Assembly: GCA_016713405.1 (NCBI GenBank)
Contig: JADJPF010000010.1
Location: 62,001-126,000 of the forward strand
Length of the DNA stretch: 64,000 bases
Direction: 5' to 3'
From: Blastocatellia bacterium
Lineage (GTDB): Bacteria; Acidobacteriota; Blastocatellia; Chloracidobacteriales; JADJPF01
Shown: one piece after another, positions 7,967 to 17,076 of the stretch
Layout of the letters: every line of letters starts with the position of its first letter
Numbering within the stretch: the stretch's first letter is position 1
The notes under the pieces: generated by a model
Databases searched by the model: none
The model's input: only the letters and a program-made list of their open reading frames with translations
Told to the model about the DNA's origin: nothing
Translations under genes and position numbers: made by a program

Positions 7967-10402
7967 ATGAGTCCTGTAGGTTCAATATCAAACAATAGCG
8001 TAAGTAATTTTAATCAAATTGATAACATCCCAAAATCTAATCCATCAACTCCCCAACAAAAAGTTAGTTCTACTAATACAAGCAAAACAGAAAATGCTAG
8101 CCCTGAACAACTAGGTAAGGGACTACAAGATGTTAAAAGTGGCACTAAATCAGCAAATGAAACAGTAAAAACAGGTAACGAAATAATAAAAAGTGCTGTA
8201 ATTGGTGTTAAAGGCAATACCGAGCAAATATCTAAAAAATTAGAAGTTTTCCTACCTGAAGAAAAAACCTTCCGCTCATTAAAAGACGACATAAGCAAAC
8301 TTGATTTTGGAGCTAAAACTATAAAGCAAGGACTTGATACAATAAAAAGTGGAGTACAAAGTTTTGAACAGGCCATTAATAATGGTAAAAATGTTTTTGA
8401 GAAATTAGTTATAGGTGTTGGAATTCCAGCTAGCAAACTTAATCAAGCAGAATCAAAAGCAGATGTTTCAATAAGAATTACTAATTTTGGCTTAAGAAGT
8501 GCCGAACTTGGAGCAGGACAAGTTCAACAAGGTATACAAACTATTGAACTTGGAACAAAATTTCTTGGATCCAACCAAGAAAAGGGAAAAGAATTAATAA
8601 AAAATGGAGTTGATACAGTTAATCGAGGCGTAGATAGATTGGCTCGTGAAGCCAGCCAATCAGCAAAAAATATCGATGATGCCGCTTCAAGTGTTGTTTC
8701 TGCTGCTAATGAAGCAGCAAAAAGCATAGGGCATGAACTTCCAGAAGAACCAGCTTTAGAAAGCCAACATCCAACTAACTCTCAAATATATTCTGATTCT
8801 GTTGACCATCCAATTATCGATAACCACCAATTACAGGATTTTTCTAATGGATGCCCTCCAATTTCCCAAGAAAAAGCTGACCATCCAATTTTAATTAAAG
8901 ATCCATCCAATCAAGTTAGCCCAACCAATTCTGCTGATAAAACCAATGTAAGTGATCCAATTATTAAAGACCAGTCCAATCCTGCTACAAACCCTGATAA
9001 TACAGCAATTAAAGATCCTTCAAATTCAGATAGTGTTACAACAAGTGGCACCACAAAACCAAATACTCCTCCCCCTCCAATTAATAGAGAAAACCTATCA
9101 ACAACAGATAAATTTATAATTGATACTTTAGGATTAGATAACATAAAGCCTGGTGAAAAACTTAGTTTCGCTGCTGGCGGCTTGGCAAAAATAGGTGGCT
9201 TTGGTTCTTTAGGATTAGGGGCTAATGCTAAGGTGAGTGTTGAGCGGGACAAAACAGATCCAAACAAATTTAATTTTGTTGTAGAGCTTGAGCCTAAAGG
9301 AAAGGCTGGAGCAGATGTTAAAGCTCTTGGAGAAGGTGGAGAAGGTAAACTCTCTGCAAGTGCAAAAGCAACTATAACTTTGCAATCGGACTTTTCCAAA
9401 AAAGGTGAAGCTACAAATTTTGCTTTTTTTGCTGCTCAAACAGGATTGAGTGCTTTAATACCTCCTATAGCTCCTTCATTATTGCTATTAGAAAGTATAC
9501 CAGGAGTTAATTTACCTGGTGAACCAGTAGATTATGTAAGATCCCATATTAAATCTTTAGAATTAAGTACAGGTGTAAGTGCTGATGTAACTGCTCAAGC
9601 AGTTGCTTTGGTGGGTGCTGATGCAAGTGTAGGTGCAAAGTTAGCTTATGGTGGAAAAGTAGATTTTAATGACAGTGGAACCTATACTGTTACAGGCAAT
9701 ATTGGTGTTAGTGGCAAAGCAGAGGGAAATGTTTTAGCTGGCGTACCAGGAGTAGCTATCAGTGTGCCAGGTATATCAGGAGAAGCAACACTTTCATTAG
9801 AAAGAGTTCTTGAAATTGGAAAAGATGGTAAAACTATAAGTGATGACAAAAAAATAAAATTATCTACACGAGGGCAAATTGCTAGTCGTGGGGTAGAATA
9901 TGAGTTTTCTACAACCTTAAAAGAGTTAGAATCTCAAGTTCCAGCAGAAGTAGGAAATAGATTAAAAGAAGCTGTTTCAAAAGGCGATTCTGCAAAAGTT
10001 GCTGAGATTTTGCAAAAAGAAATTTTACCTAACTTTAACGTTAACTTTGATATCAAAAGTCGCTCTTTTACCAGTGACAAAGAAGCTCGCAATGTGGATC
10101 TTTCTTTATTAGGAACAGGGGGCGAGTTTAGCACTGAAACAGAAAAGGAAGTTACCTTAGAAACTAGTGAATCGAAAGGCACATTGGGTCGGGATGGTGT
10201 AATAGTGGATACACCAGTAGAAAAAGATGGAGTAAAAACTACTCAACGAAGAGAAATTAAATTTGATGACCTGAAAAAAGAAGTTACTAATTTAGTATCA
10301 AACACAATTGGAAATTCACAAGATACAGCAAATAAAACAGTTAAACCAAGAAAAACCTTAAATATATTAAATAGAGGGTTACTAGGTAATTTACTAGGAT
10401 AG
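7967..10402 (+). CDS. large protein of unknown function with helical, low-complexity and glycine-rich beta regions
   Basis: I do not recognise the family. The start is set at ATG 7967 (MSPVGSISNNS) because AGGAG lies six bases upstream; earlier in-frame codons lack such a site. The product is about 811 residues. The N-terminus (1-60) is polar and N/Q/S/T-rich with no Sec signal. Residues about 65-250 are helical with repeated glycines at regular spacing (GLQDVKSG, GLDTIKSGV, GIQTIELG, GVDTVNRGVDRL). About 255-365 is a linker rich in N, P, S and D with recurring DHPI/DPII units. About 380-640 is a glycine/alanine/valine-rich region (LAKIGGFGSLGLGANAKVSV) that may form beta strands or a membrane-active segment, and the tail is charged. 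It is followed by a strong bidirectional terminator. A secreted or effector-like role is possible but is only a guess. Confidence 0.6.
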   Translation: MSPVGSISNNSVSNFNQIDNIPKSNPSTPQQKVSSTNTSKTENASPEQLGKGLQDVKSGTKSANETVKTGNEIIKSAVIGVKGNTEQISKKLEVFLPEEKTFRSLKDDISKLDFGAKTIKQGLDTIKSGVQSFEQAINNGKNVFEKLVIGVGIPASKLNQAESKADVSIRITNFGLRSAELGAGQVQQGIQTIELGTKFLGSNQEKGKELIKNGVDTVNRGVDRLAREASQSAKNIDDAASSVVSAANEAAKSIGHELPEEPALESQHPTNSQIYSDSVDHPIIDNHQLQDFSNGCPPISQEKADHPILIKDPSNQVSPTNSADKTNVSDPIIKDQSNPATNPDNTAIKDPSNSDSVTTSGTTKPNTPPPPINRENLSTTDKFIIDTLGLDNIKPGEKLSFAAGGLAKIGGFGSLGLGANAKVSVERDKTDPNKFNFVVELEPKGKAGADVKALGEGGEGKLSASAKATITLQSDFSKKGEATNFAFFAAQTGLSALIPPIAPSLLLLESIPGVNLPGEPVDYVRSHIKSLELSTGVSADVTAQAVALVGADASVGAKLAYGGKVDFNDSGTYTVTGNIGVSGKAEGNVLAGVPGVAISVPGISGEATLSLERVLEIGKDGKTISDDKKIKLSTRGQIASRGVEYEFSTTLKELESQVPAEVGNRLKEAVSKGDSAKVAEILQKEILPNFNVNFDIKSRSFTSDKEARNVDLSLLGTGGEFSTETEKEVTLETSESKGTLGRDGVIVDTPVEKDGVKTTQRREIKFDDLKKEVTNLVSNTIGNSQDTANKTVKPRKTLNILNRGLLGNLLG

Positions 10403-10427
10403 TAATTTATTTATAGCAAAGTTAATA

Positions 10428-10466
10428 AATGGCGAGAGCATTAAGAAAATGCCTCGCCATTTTTGT
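10428..10466. terminator. bidirectional terminator between convergent genes
   Basis: A hairpin of about 14 pairs with one bulged A (AATGGCGAGAGCATT at 10428, complement at 10448-10461) is followed by TTTTTGTTGTT. It separates the convergent unknown gene (ends 10402) and slipin gene (ends 10481), and can serve both strands. Confidence 0.85.
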
Positions 10467-10480
10467 TGTTACAGTACATA

Positions 10481-11334
10481 TTACTTAACTAACATAGCTG
10501 ACTCAGGTAAAGTAATTTGTTCAGGTACTTTTAATTTTTGCTCTAGTTGCTCAGTGGTTGATTTTGGTTTTAGTAAATGTTCCAAGCTGCTAAAAGCTTT
10601 TGTAGCACCTTGAGCCGCGCTAATAAAGTCTGATGGCATTAAAATTACTGTAGTGCTGTTATTTTCTGCTCCAACTTCTGAAACCATTTGCATACGTCTT
10701 AGCTCTAAAGCTCCTGGATATTGACTTATATGTTGTGAAGCTATTGCTAATTTTTCAGAGGCTTCTAGCTCTGCCTCAGCTTTAATAATACGTGCGCGTT
10801 TTTCACGTACTGCTTCGGCTTCACGTGCCATTGCTCGTTGCATATTGGCTGGAATTTCAACTTCTTTCATTTCAATCATTTCAATTTTTATTCCCCAAGC
10901 GGCTGTAGCAGTATCTACAATTTTGCATAAAATATCATTGATTTTGTCTCTTTCTTTTAGCACTTCATCTAGTAAATGCTGTCCAATAACATTACGTAAA
11001 GTTGTCTGGGCAATTTGATGAATAGCAGTAGGATAGTTTCTAATATTTATAGTTGCTCTAGCAGGGTCAACTACTCGATACCAAAGCGCGGCATCAACGC
11101 GAATAGCTACGCTATCTTTAGTAATTGTTTCTTGTTGTTCTAAAGCCATTGTGTTAGTTCGTATGTCTACCTTAGACTGCCATTCTAAAATGGGAATCAA
11201 CCAATAAAGGCCAGGCCACGAATACCAACAAAACGACCTAATCGAAAAACTACTGAACGTTCATATTCTTGAGCGATTCTAAGACCAGATAAAATAATAA
11301 CTGCAAAAATGATAAAGATTGGTAAGAAATACAT
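10481..11334 (-). CDS. slipin/stomatin-like SPFH-domain membrane protein (one frameshift)
   Basis: The gene starts at ATG 11334 with an AGAAAGAGG site upstream. It encodes a membrane segment (FLPIFIIFAVIILSGL) and the SPFH start EYERSVVFRLGRFVGIRG. It then shifts frame near 11214, where one C is missing; restoring it gives the family sequence GPGLYWLIPILEW. The long second frame (10481-11200) has the rest of the SPFH domain (DAALWYRVVDPARATINI), the DKINDI segment, a coiled coil (AMAREAEAVREKRARIIKAEAE) and a C-terminal tail. Slipins form membrane-bound oligomeric cages or scaffolds and often pair with NfeD, which is not next door here. A cyclic-di-AMP riboswitch sits about 280 bases upstream on the same strand with only a doubtful short ORF between, so slipin is its likely target. 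Confidence 0.85.
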
Positions 11335-11441
11335 AATTAGCCTCTTTCTAGCCTAAATAAAAGTTATAAAAATTAATTAAAATTAAACCAAAGTAAGTAG
11401 TTAAAAACTTAACAATGCTTTGATTTAAGTAAAAAGGATAT

Positions 11442-11519
11442 TTATTGTAGAAAGATAGACTTAAATTTTTTATGAGAGTGATAAGTTTTAATAAAGGGAG
11501 TTTTTTTTTGAGGTGACAT
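11442..11519 (-). other. possible 25-codon leader ORF between riboswitch and slipin
   Basis: An ATG at 11519 lies behind a good AAGGAG site and reads MSPQKKTPFIKTYHSHKKFK before stopping. It contains a nine-A run, so the true frame is uncertain; shifting by one base would extend it to 11348. The peptide is basic and resembles nothing I know. It may be a leader peptide, the damaged start of a small gene, or chance. Confidence 0.2.
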
Positions 11520-11610
11520 TTTCCGCGCTCCTTAAATTCAATAGTAAAGACACGTCGAAAAGGCAAGAACAAGTTGGTTTAATTAAAAAATATCTAACTT
11601 TTCAATGCCT

Positions 11611-11758
11611 TCCGCTTAGGCTGACGAGGTTAGCTGACGGACTCGGACTCGGAAGTTGCCCTACAAATTACTAATTTGATTCGCCCCATAACTAATGGCC
11701 TATAAGCTTTAGTCAGTTGGTTCCCCCGTATTCATTTATCAAAATGAAATTAAGCCAT
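11611..11758 (-). promoter_or_regulatory. cyclic-di-AMP riboswitch (ydaO/yuaA type)
   Basis: Read on the minus strand, the conserved blocks of the ydaO aptamer occur in order. First comes GGCTTAA at the start of P1, a small hairpin, then GGGGGAACC, a second stem, GGGGCGAATC, TAGGGCAACTTCC, CGAGTCCGTCAGCTAACCTCG, and finally TAAGC closing P1 with the opening GCTTA. This order and wording match the B. subtilis ydaO RNA as I remember it. These RNAs bind c-di-AMP and usually switch genes off; targets are mostly K+ transport, osmolyte uptake and cell-wall enzymes. A sigma-70 promoter lies immediately upstream. The first clear gene downstream is slipin. I see no clear intrinsic terminator between them, so control could act on translation or by another route. 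Confidence 0.92.
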
Positions 11759-11770
11759 TTAACTACCTTC

Positions 11771-11798
11771 ATTTTACGCCTGTTTTATTATGAGTCAA
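11771..11798 (-). promoter_or_regulatory. sigma-70 promoter of the riboswitch-slipin transcript
   Basis: On the minus strand TTGACT (11793-11798) and TAAAAT (11771-11776) are separated by 16 bases. Transcription would begin about 7 bases later, a few bases before the start of the aptamer at 11758, which fits well. Confidence 0.75.
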
Positions 11799-11861
11799 GA
11801 GAGAATATTTTTATTTAAGCAAGTTTTTCTTATAGATTAAAATACTGTAATATAAATTAAT

Positions 11862-11899
11862 AAAAAGACGAAAGAATATTAAAACTCTTTCGTCTTTTT
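11862..11899 (-). terminator. terminator after the esterase gene
   Basis: An inverted repeat AAAAAGACGAAAGA (11862) with its complement at 11886-11899 and a short loop lies 25 bases after the esterase stop (11925, minus). It ends in a T-run on the minus strand. Confidence 0.85.
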
Positions 11900-11924
11900 C
11901 CTATTTTGAGGGAAGACAAAGTTT

Positions 11925-13766
11925 TTATTTATATTGCACAACTAAAACAGGGCGATATTGACTTAAAAAGTATTCTCCGCCTGCAAGAAGTAAGTAATCA
12001 CTAGTTTTGTTGTTATTAGAATTATTTTGGAAACGTAGCTTAAATTGAGTATTTCCTGTTTTGTTTATATGGTTAAATGCTGTGGAATTAACCATTCCAA
12101 CTACAGATGTACCAGCACTATTGCTAGTAGGAGCAGGGAAAACTATTGCATTGCTAGCTGAAACTGTTGCTTGAAAATCACTAGCTGCCAAAGCACAATT
12201 TCCACCTAAACAACCATTAGAAATATCTGCTACTAAAGCCCCATTGCTTACCCAGGGATTACCCAAACTAGCTTGAGTATAGAAAAGACGTAACTCAGCA
12301 GATAAAATTGTTGCCCCATCAGGTATTGAAGAAGTATCAAATGAAACTACCCCTCTTAAAGGCATGTCAGCATTATCGCCAGCATAAATATCTAGGCTTA
12401 CTGCATAGCTGCCTGTAGTTGCTGTTGTACTAGTTGTTGCAACATAACCATCTTGACCACCTACAGAAACAAAAGTGTTAGTCATAGGTGCAGGGTTAAC
12501 TACATAATTGTAGCTTTGAACTACAGAAACGTTGTTTGCTAGATCTACACCATAAGCAGTTAGAACAGAAGTATTTTGTATTATTATACTTCCATTATTA
12601 GTAATATTTCTACGGCTAGCATTATTGCTATTTGTTGGGTCGCTACCATCAGTTGTATAGAAAATAGTTCCTGCTTCATTAAGAGACAAGTTTACTGTTA
12701 CAGATGTGTCAAAACTACCTCCTGCTGGGGAGATAGTAAGCACAGGTGGAGTTACATCATTTACTGGAGGAGGAGGTGGTGGTGGATTTTGTTGCTGAGA
12801 AAAAAATCGCCAAATTTCGTTACTTGCTTTGGGGCCTTTTGGATCTACAAAAGATCCAGCCGTAGAGCCTCCAGACCAAGCATGTCCCATATTTTCAACT
12901 ATCCATTTTTCCATCAGTGTTGCACCATTAGGATCATTATACTTGAAGGTTGTAAAGTTATAACCTCCAGTTACAGTTCCGCTTACGGTTGATGCGGGTG
13001 TGTCGGTAATGTTGTTATTATCACTGCCATCATCAGCTAAGTCATTAGTTTGCGCCCATTGAGAAATTACTTGATTACCATTAACAGTATTTACTGTAAA
13101 ATCTCTACTTCCATGAAAGACAATAACACGGACTTTTCGGGCAGCACTTCCCATTGCTTGAAAGGCTAAAGTGCCTTGTTGATTGGGGTTTGGCCCACCT
13201 TGGCTAAGAGCAGTAAAAGAATTATTTAAGCTTGTTGCAGCCTTATATTCTAGACCAGCACTAACAGCAATGGCTGAAAAAACATCTGGATAAGTTGCAC
13301 CAAGTATTACTGACATAGCGGCTCCAGCAGAAAGACCAGCAGCATAAACCCTAGCATTATCAATGTTATATGAGGTTTTAATCTTATTAACTATTGCTAC
13401 TAGTAAAGAAGGCTCACCAGAACCACGAGATTGATTAGCCGACTCAAACCAATTCCAACATCTACTTTGATTAGCATTAGATGGTTGTTCTGGGTATACA
13501 ACTAAAAAGTTGTTGCTTTCAGCTACTGCATTCATTTGTGTTCCAGCAGCAAAATCATCTGCACTTTGTGTGCAACCATGAAGCATCATAACTAGAGGAA
13601 CAGAACTATTACCATTATAGCTACTTGGAACCCAAATTTTATAATTTCGTGAGCCAAATTGATTGCTAACACTATCAACAACCCAAGTTCCAGCAAAAAC
13701 TTGTCCAGGTGCAGCTAGACACAAATAAGCTAATGTAAAAAGAATTAAGCAGAATCCTTTTTTCAT
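11925..13766 (-). CDS. secreted PHB-depolymerase-family esterase with C-terminal DNRLRE-like domain
   Basis: The product has 613 residues. A signal peptide (MKKGFCLILFTLAYLCLAAPGQVFA) precedes a catalytic alpha/beta-hydrolase domain of the extracellular PHB depolymerase/feruloyl esterase type (about 28-330). Visible are MLHGCTQSADDFA (oxyanion loop), the nucleophile GLSAGAAMS, the acid in FHGSRDFTVN and the histidine in NMGHAWSGG. A proline-rich linker PPPPPPPVND leads to a chitobiase/FN3-like domain (ISPAGGSFDTSVTVNLS, FYTTDGSDPT), and the last 170 residues resemble a DNRLRE domain (RGVVSFDTSSIPDGATI). The start at 13766 has GGAG six bases upstream. Likely substrates are polyesters or esterified polysaccharides; the exact one cannot be told. 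Confidence 0.88.
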   Translation of the reverse strand: MKKGFCLILFTLAYLCLAAPGQVFAGTWVVDSVSNQFGSRNYKIWVPSSYNGNSSVPLVMMLHGCTQSADDFAAGTQMNAVAESNNFLVVYPEQPSNANQSRCWNWFESANQSRGSGEPSLLVAIVNKIKTSYNIDNARVYAAGLSAGAAMSVILGATYPDVFSAIAVSAGLEYKAATSLNNSFTALSQGGPNPNQQGTLAFQAMGSAARKVRVIVFHGSRDFTVNTVNGNQVISQWAQTNDLADDGSDNNNITDTPASTVSGTVTGGYNFTTFKYNDPNGATLMEKWIVENMGHAWSGGSTAGSFVDPKGPKASNEIWRFFSQQQNPPPPPPPVNDVTPPVLTISPAGGSFDTSVTVNLSLNEAGTIFYTTDGSDPTNSNNASRRNITNNGSIIIQNTSVLTAYGVDLANNVSVVQSYNYVVNPAPMTNTFVSVGGQDGYVATTSTTATTGSYAVSLDIYAGDNADMPLRGVVSFDTSSIPDGATILSAELRLFYTQASLGNPWVSNGALVADISNGCLGGNCALAASDFQATVSASNAIVFPAPTSNSAGTSVVGMVNSTAFNHINKTGNTQFKLRFQNNSNNNKTSDYLLLAGGEYFLSQYRPVLVVQYK

Positions 13767-14080
13767 ATGATCTCCTTAAATACTTAAAATTTTTAACAAA
13801 ATTAAATCCTTGATTATTAAATTAGGGTAGAGGAATAGATAAAGGGGCTATTGGAAACTAATTTTGACTATATCAAAGTTTTTTATTTATTGATATTAAA
13901 TGAACGTTCGTTTCTTATATCGACTAAAAATGCAGAAAGTTGCTTATAGAAATTTAGAAAGAGTAGTGGTTATAGAAAATTTTAAGTGTGGTTTGTTTGT
14001 AGAGTGGTGAAAGTCAGATATTGCGCAAACAAACTAAAAGTATGTAAAGGATAAATTAAATGTAATGATAGCAAGCACAA
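13767..14080. other. intergenic region with a palindrome and a loose inverted repeat
   Basis: This 314-base gap holds no gene. It contains the 8-base palindrome GAACGTTC at 13902-13909 (within TGAACGTTCGTT, the kind of core seen in TetR-family operators) upstream of the esterase. A 9-base inverted repeat (GTTTGTTTG at 13991, CAAACAAAC at 14026) lies just past the peptidase stop and could be a weak terminator. Confidence 0.3.
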
Positions 14081-15862
14081 CTAGCAAGCAAAACAATTAC
14101 ACATTCTCATCTGACCATTTGGTAGAGTAGAACCAGCAGGTCTCCACATATCACCAACAAGTTGTTCACTGTTAGCAGTATCAGTATTGGTTACAACACT
14201 ATTTCCATTTAGATTAACCCAGGAAGAACGATCCAAATAAGCAGCACGCAAGTTATAGCCTAATTCGGCACGTATAGCGTTTTCTGTTGGTTCATCTTGC
14301 TGGCGAAATCCTGCAAAACCTGTAGCTCTTAATTCTTCAAATCTCCATGCTTCTTTATAAGTTGTATTACCTTCAGTAAATATGTGATCTGCTGTAGCGT
14401 TAATCCATGCTCCACGTTGTGCATGAATAGCATGAATTAACTCATGAGCTAGTGTTACTTCAATAGCGACGGGTTCATTTTTAATTGTTCCATCAGGTTG
14501 TAAAGTTGGCAAAAGTGCAACTGCTGAAGGATCTAGCGATACTGTAGCATTTGATCCAACACCGGATCCGCCTTGGTTATTAACTGAGGCACCATTGTCT
14601 GCGGCAGTAAAAGCATCATTTAAAGCAAAGCCAATTGTAACTTTTTTATTGCCGTCATTGCCACCAGCTAAAAGTTCATCAATTAGTTTGTAGCCTTGAT
14701 CATGTCCTGAAACTCTTGTTGTAGCAGCATGGACAAACCCTTTTTCATCAACTGTTGTTCCGGGTGCAAATTTTGCTAAATTTTGGGCTATATGAGCGCG
14801 AAAAAGAGGAGTCCCTTTTACTAATAGATTAGTTGGGCTTTGGTTAATAGTGCTTGGTCGGAGCAAAGGCACGCTAGCTGTTTTAAGGCTTAAGCCCCAG
14901 GATTTTAATGTTCCAGTATCACCATTATTAGTATCTTGAACAACCATTTTCCATTGGCCTTTTATTGATTCTCCAGAGAATGCAAATTCTTTAAGTCTGC
15001 TAGCAGAAAGAAAGAAGTTACTATTACCACCGCCTTCTTGGTTAGTTAGGATAGCTTCTTTGCCTGAAGGGGAGACTAATTTAATTACTAAATCTCCGCG
15101 AAAACTATGTTCTATGTCTAAGTTTAGTTTTAGGTCTTCTAAAGTTCCTTCATCAGTGATATCTATAGTAGAAATAATTGTGTTTTCGTCTGAAATAGTA
15201 AGATTTGGAGTAATATCTTTAGTAATAGTAGTGCTAGGAGGAGGAGTTTTTGGATTGCCAGAAACATTTAAGTTCCAAGATTTTAGCGTACCAGAATCTA
15301 ATGCAGCTTTATCATTAACAACTAGTGTCCAATCACCTTTGCTAGATTCACCATTAAAATCAGCAGGGCTAGCAGTAAAATTAACTGTTCCAGAACCTCT
15401 ACCACCAGTAGCCGCACGAAGTAAAACTTCTTTACCTGAAGGAGACTTTAGTTTTACTTCTACATCTCCAGCATAAGTATGATCAATGTTTACCGCTACA
15501 TTTACACCTGTTACAGATAAATCATCATTAATGCTGGCTGTAGAACTAGTAGCTTGAAAATCTTTTATTAGCGCATTAGGTGTTGTAGTTACAGAAGTTG
15601 TTAAGCTATCTCTTCCTTGAGTAACTAGGCGCATTAAGCTAGCTACATTTTGGTTACTCAAAGTAGAGGTAGTTAGCTGGCTTCGTAATTGGGTTGCATT
15701 AATGTTTTCTGAGCTACGTACAATGCCGCTTTGACTTGGCCTTTGAGAAATAGGATTATTTTGAAATTCGCTGTTTTCTGTTTGTTGTTGTCTTATATGA
15801 TTTGTTGGAGAATTGCTTTGTTGTTGAATTTGATTTATTGAATTATTTATGCGAATTGTCAT
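14081..15862 (-). CDS. M91-like zinc metallopeptidase with two P-domains
   Basis: From ATG 15862 (AAGGA eight bases upstream) the product has 593 residues; an in-frame ATG at 15922 overlaps galK and has no comparable site. The N-terminus is polar and Q/N/S-rich (INQIQQQSNSPTNHIRQQQ) with no Sec signal. Two proprotein-convertase P-domains follow (about 90-205 and 215-330), each with the pattern SPSGKE, FNGES/FSGES, KG.W, and GTLKSW.L. The C-terminal domain (about 350-593) carries HELIHAIHAQRG and, further on, RFEELRATGF, the HExxH-plus-glutamate pattern of M91 (NleD-like) peptidases. The protein ends in the cysteine cluster CNCFAC. P-domains normally stabilise secreted proteases, so export by a non-Sec route is possible. 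An 18-base operator-like inverted repeat lies 44 bases upstream. Confidence 0.75.
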   Translation of the reverse strand: MTIRINNSINQIQQQSNSPTNHIRQQQTENSEFQNNPISQRPSQSGIVRSSENINATQLRSQLTTSTLSNQNVASLMRLVTQGRDSLTTSVTTTPNALIKDFQATSSTASINDDLSVTGVNVAVNIDHTYAGDVEVKLKSPSGKEVLLRAATGGRGSGTVNFTASPADFNGESSKGDWTLVVNDKAALDSGTLKSWNLNVSGNPKTPPPSTTITKDITPNLTISDENTIISTIDITDEGTLEDLKLNLDIEHSFRGDLVIKLVSPSGKEAILTNQEGGGNSNFFLSASRLKEFAFSGESIKGQWKMVVQDTNNGDTGTLKSWGLSLKTASVPLLRPSTINQSPTNLLVKGTPLFRAHIAQNLAKFAPGTTVDEKGFVHAATTRVSGHDQGYKLIDELLAGGNDGNKKVTIGFALNDAFTAADNGASVNNQGGSGVGSNATVSLDPSAVALLPTLQPDGTIKNEPVAIEVTLAHELIHAIHAQRGAWINATADHIFTEGNTTYKEAWRFEELRATGFAGFRQQDEPTENAIRAELGYNLRAAYLDRSSWVNLNGNSVVTNTDTANSEQLVGDMWRPAGSTLPNGQMRMCNCFAC

Positions 15863-15905
15863 AAAAGTTTCCTTAAATAAATTAACTGATTTTAATAGTA
15901 TAGCG

Positions 15906-15923
15906 AATGAATGTCCATTCATT
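15906..15923. promoter_or_regulatory. TetR-like inverted repeat upstream of the metallopeptidase gene
   Basis: AATGAATG (15906-15913) and CATTCATT (15916-15923) form a perfect 8-base inverted repeat with a 2-base spacer. It overlaps the galK stop codon and lies 44 bases before the peptidase start. Its form resembles TetR/AcrR-family operators. No TetR gene is in the window. Confidence 0.4.
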
Positions 15924-17076
15924 TAAGTAAGCTTGCTCCAGCACTAGCCGTTGCAAAATAAATTTCTGCTGCTATGCCAGTTTCTTGTAAATACTCATCT
16001 TTAATGCTTTTTGCTATCTCTTGGGCAAATTCTGTTGCTACTAAATTAACGGTGCATCCTCCAAAGCCTGCTCCAGTTAGCCTTGCACCATAAACGCCTA
16101 CTTGACGACGAGAAATTTCAACCATTAAGTCTAGTTCTTTAGAGCTAACTTTATAATCTAAACTTAAGCTTTTGTGAGATTGATTTATTAACTGTCCTAG
16201 TAAGGTTAAATCATTGTGTTGACAGGCTTTTACAGCTTCTAAGACTCGTAGATTTTCGCTAATTACATGTTTAGCTCTTTGAAATAGATTAGTTGGCAAA
16301 ACTTTTTCAGCTTCTTTTAATTGTTCTAAAGAAATATCTCTTAAAGAAAGGAAATTTTTTTGGTGGAATTTTGCTAATAGCTCAACAGCTTTATTACATT
16401 CTGCATGACACTCGTTATAGGCAGATCCGCTTAACTCACGTGATTTCATTGTGTTAGAAATCAAAATAGTTAAGTTATTAGGCAAAGATACGTGTTTATA
16501 AGAAAGATCTTGACAATCTATAAATAAAGCATGGCTTTCCTGTGCAAGTGTAATAATAAATTGATCCATAATGCCGCTTTGAACACCACAAAAGAGGTTT
16601 TCAGCTTGTTGACATAATTTTGCTACTTCTATTTTATCTAAAGAAAAATTACCTAAGTTTTGTAAAAGAACAGCAAAAGCTACAAGTAAAGCGGCGGAGG
16701 AAGAAAGCCCTGCGCCCATAGGGATATTGCCAGAAATCACAGCATTAAAAGCAGGGAAGGAATACCCGCGCTCTTTTAGTAAAAATGCTATACCTTTAGG
16801 GTAATTACTCCACAATTCTTTGTCATCTTTAACAATATTATTTAATGCAAAAACACAAGTTCTATTATTTTGATCCATTGCTGTTAAATAAATTTTATCG
16901 TCCGTTCGTGGACTAGCAGCAATCAAAACTTGGGATTCAATAGCCATTGGAAAAACAAAGCCTTGGTTATAATCAGTATGCTCGCCAATTAAATTAACTC
17001 TGCCAGGTGCGCGAACAATTATTGATGGACTAGTTTTGTAAATTTGTTGAAAAGCTTCTATAACTTTATTTTTCAT
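15919..17076 (-). CDS. galK: galactokinase
   Basis: Galactokinase phosphorylates galactose with ATP, the first Leloir step after mutarotation. The 385-residue length is typical. The signature RAPGRVNLIGEHTDY is near the N-terminus, followed by the GHMP ATP loop MGAGLSSSAALLVA. The region CGVQSGIMDQF supplies the catalytic aspartate, and TGAGFGGCTVNLV is the third GHMP motif. Its start overlaps the galT stop by four bases (ATGA), so the two are translationally coupled. Confidence 0.96.
   Translation of the reverse strand: MKNKVIEAFQQIYKTSPSIIVRAPGRVNLIGEHTDYNQGFVFPMAIESQVLIAASPRTDDKIYLTAMDQNNRTCVFALNNIVKDDKELWSNYPKGIAFLLKERGYSFPAFNAVISGNIPMGAGLSSSAALLVAFAVLLQNLGNFSLDKIEVAKLCQQAENLFCGVQSGIMDQFIITLAQESHALFIDCQDLSYKHVSLPNNLTILISNTMKSRELSGSAYNECHAECNKAVELLAKFHQKNFLSLRDISLEQLKEAEKVLPTNLFQRAKHVISENLRVLEAVKACQHNDLTLLGQLINQSHKSLSLDYKVSSKELDLMVEISRRQVGVYGARLTGAGFGGCTVNLVATEFAQEIAKSIKDEYLQETGIAAEIYFATASAGASLLK

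Noticed and set aside
11348..11572. 74-residue open frame between the riboswitch and slipin
   Set aside because: It starts at TTG without a ribosome binding site, has an implausible composition and overlaps homopolymers; only a short leader ORF is kept, at low confidence.
12576..12992. 138-residue frame antisense to the esterase gene
   Set aside because: It lies opposite conserved catalytic residues of the esterase and has the biased composition of an antisense shadow; the same holds for the frames at 4874-5347, 7088-7558, 52749-53519 and 54632-54904.
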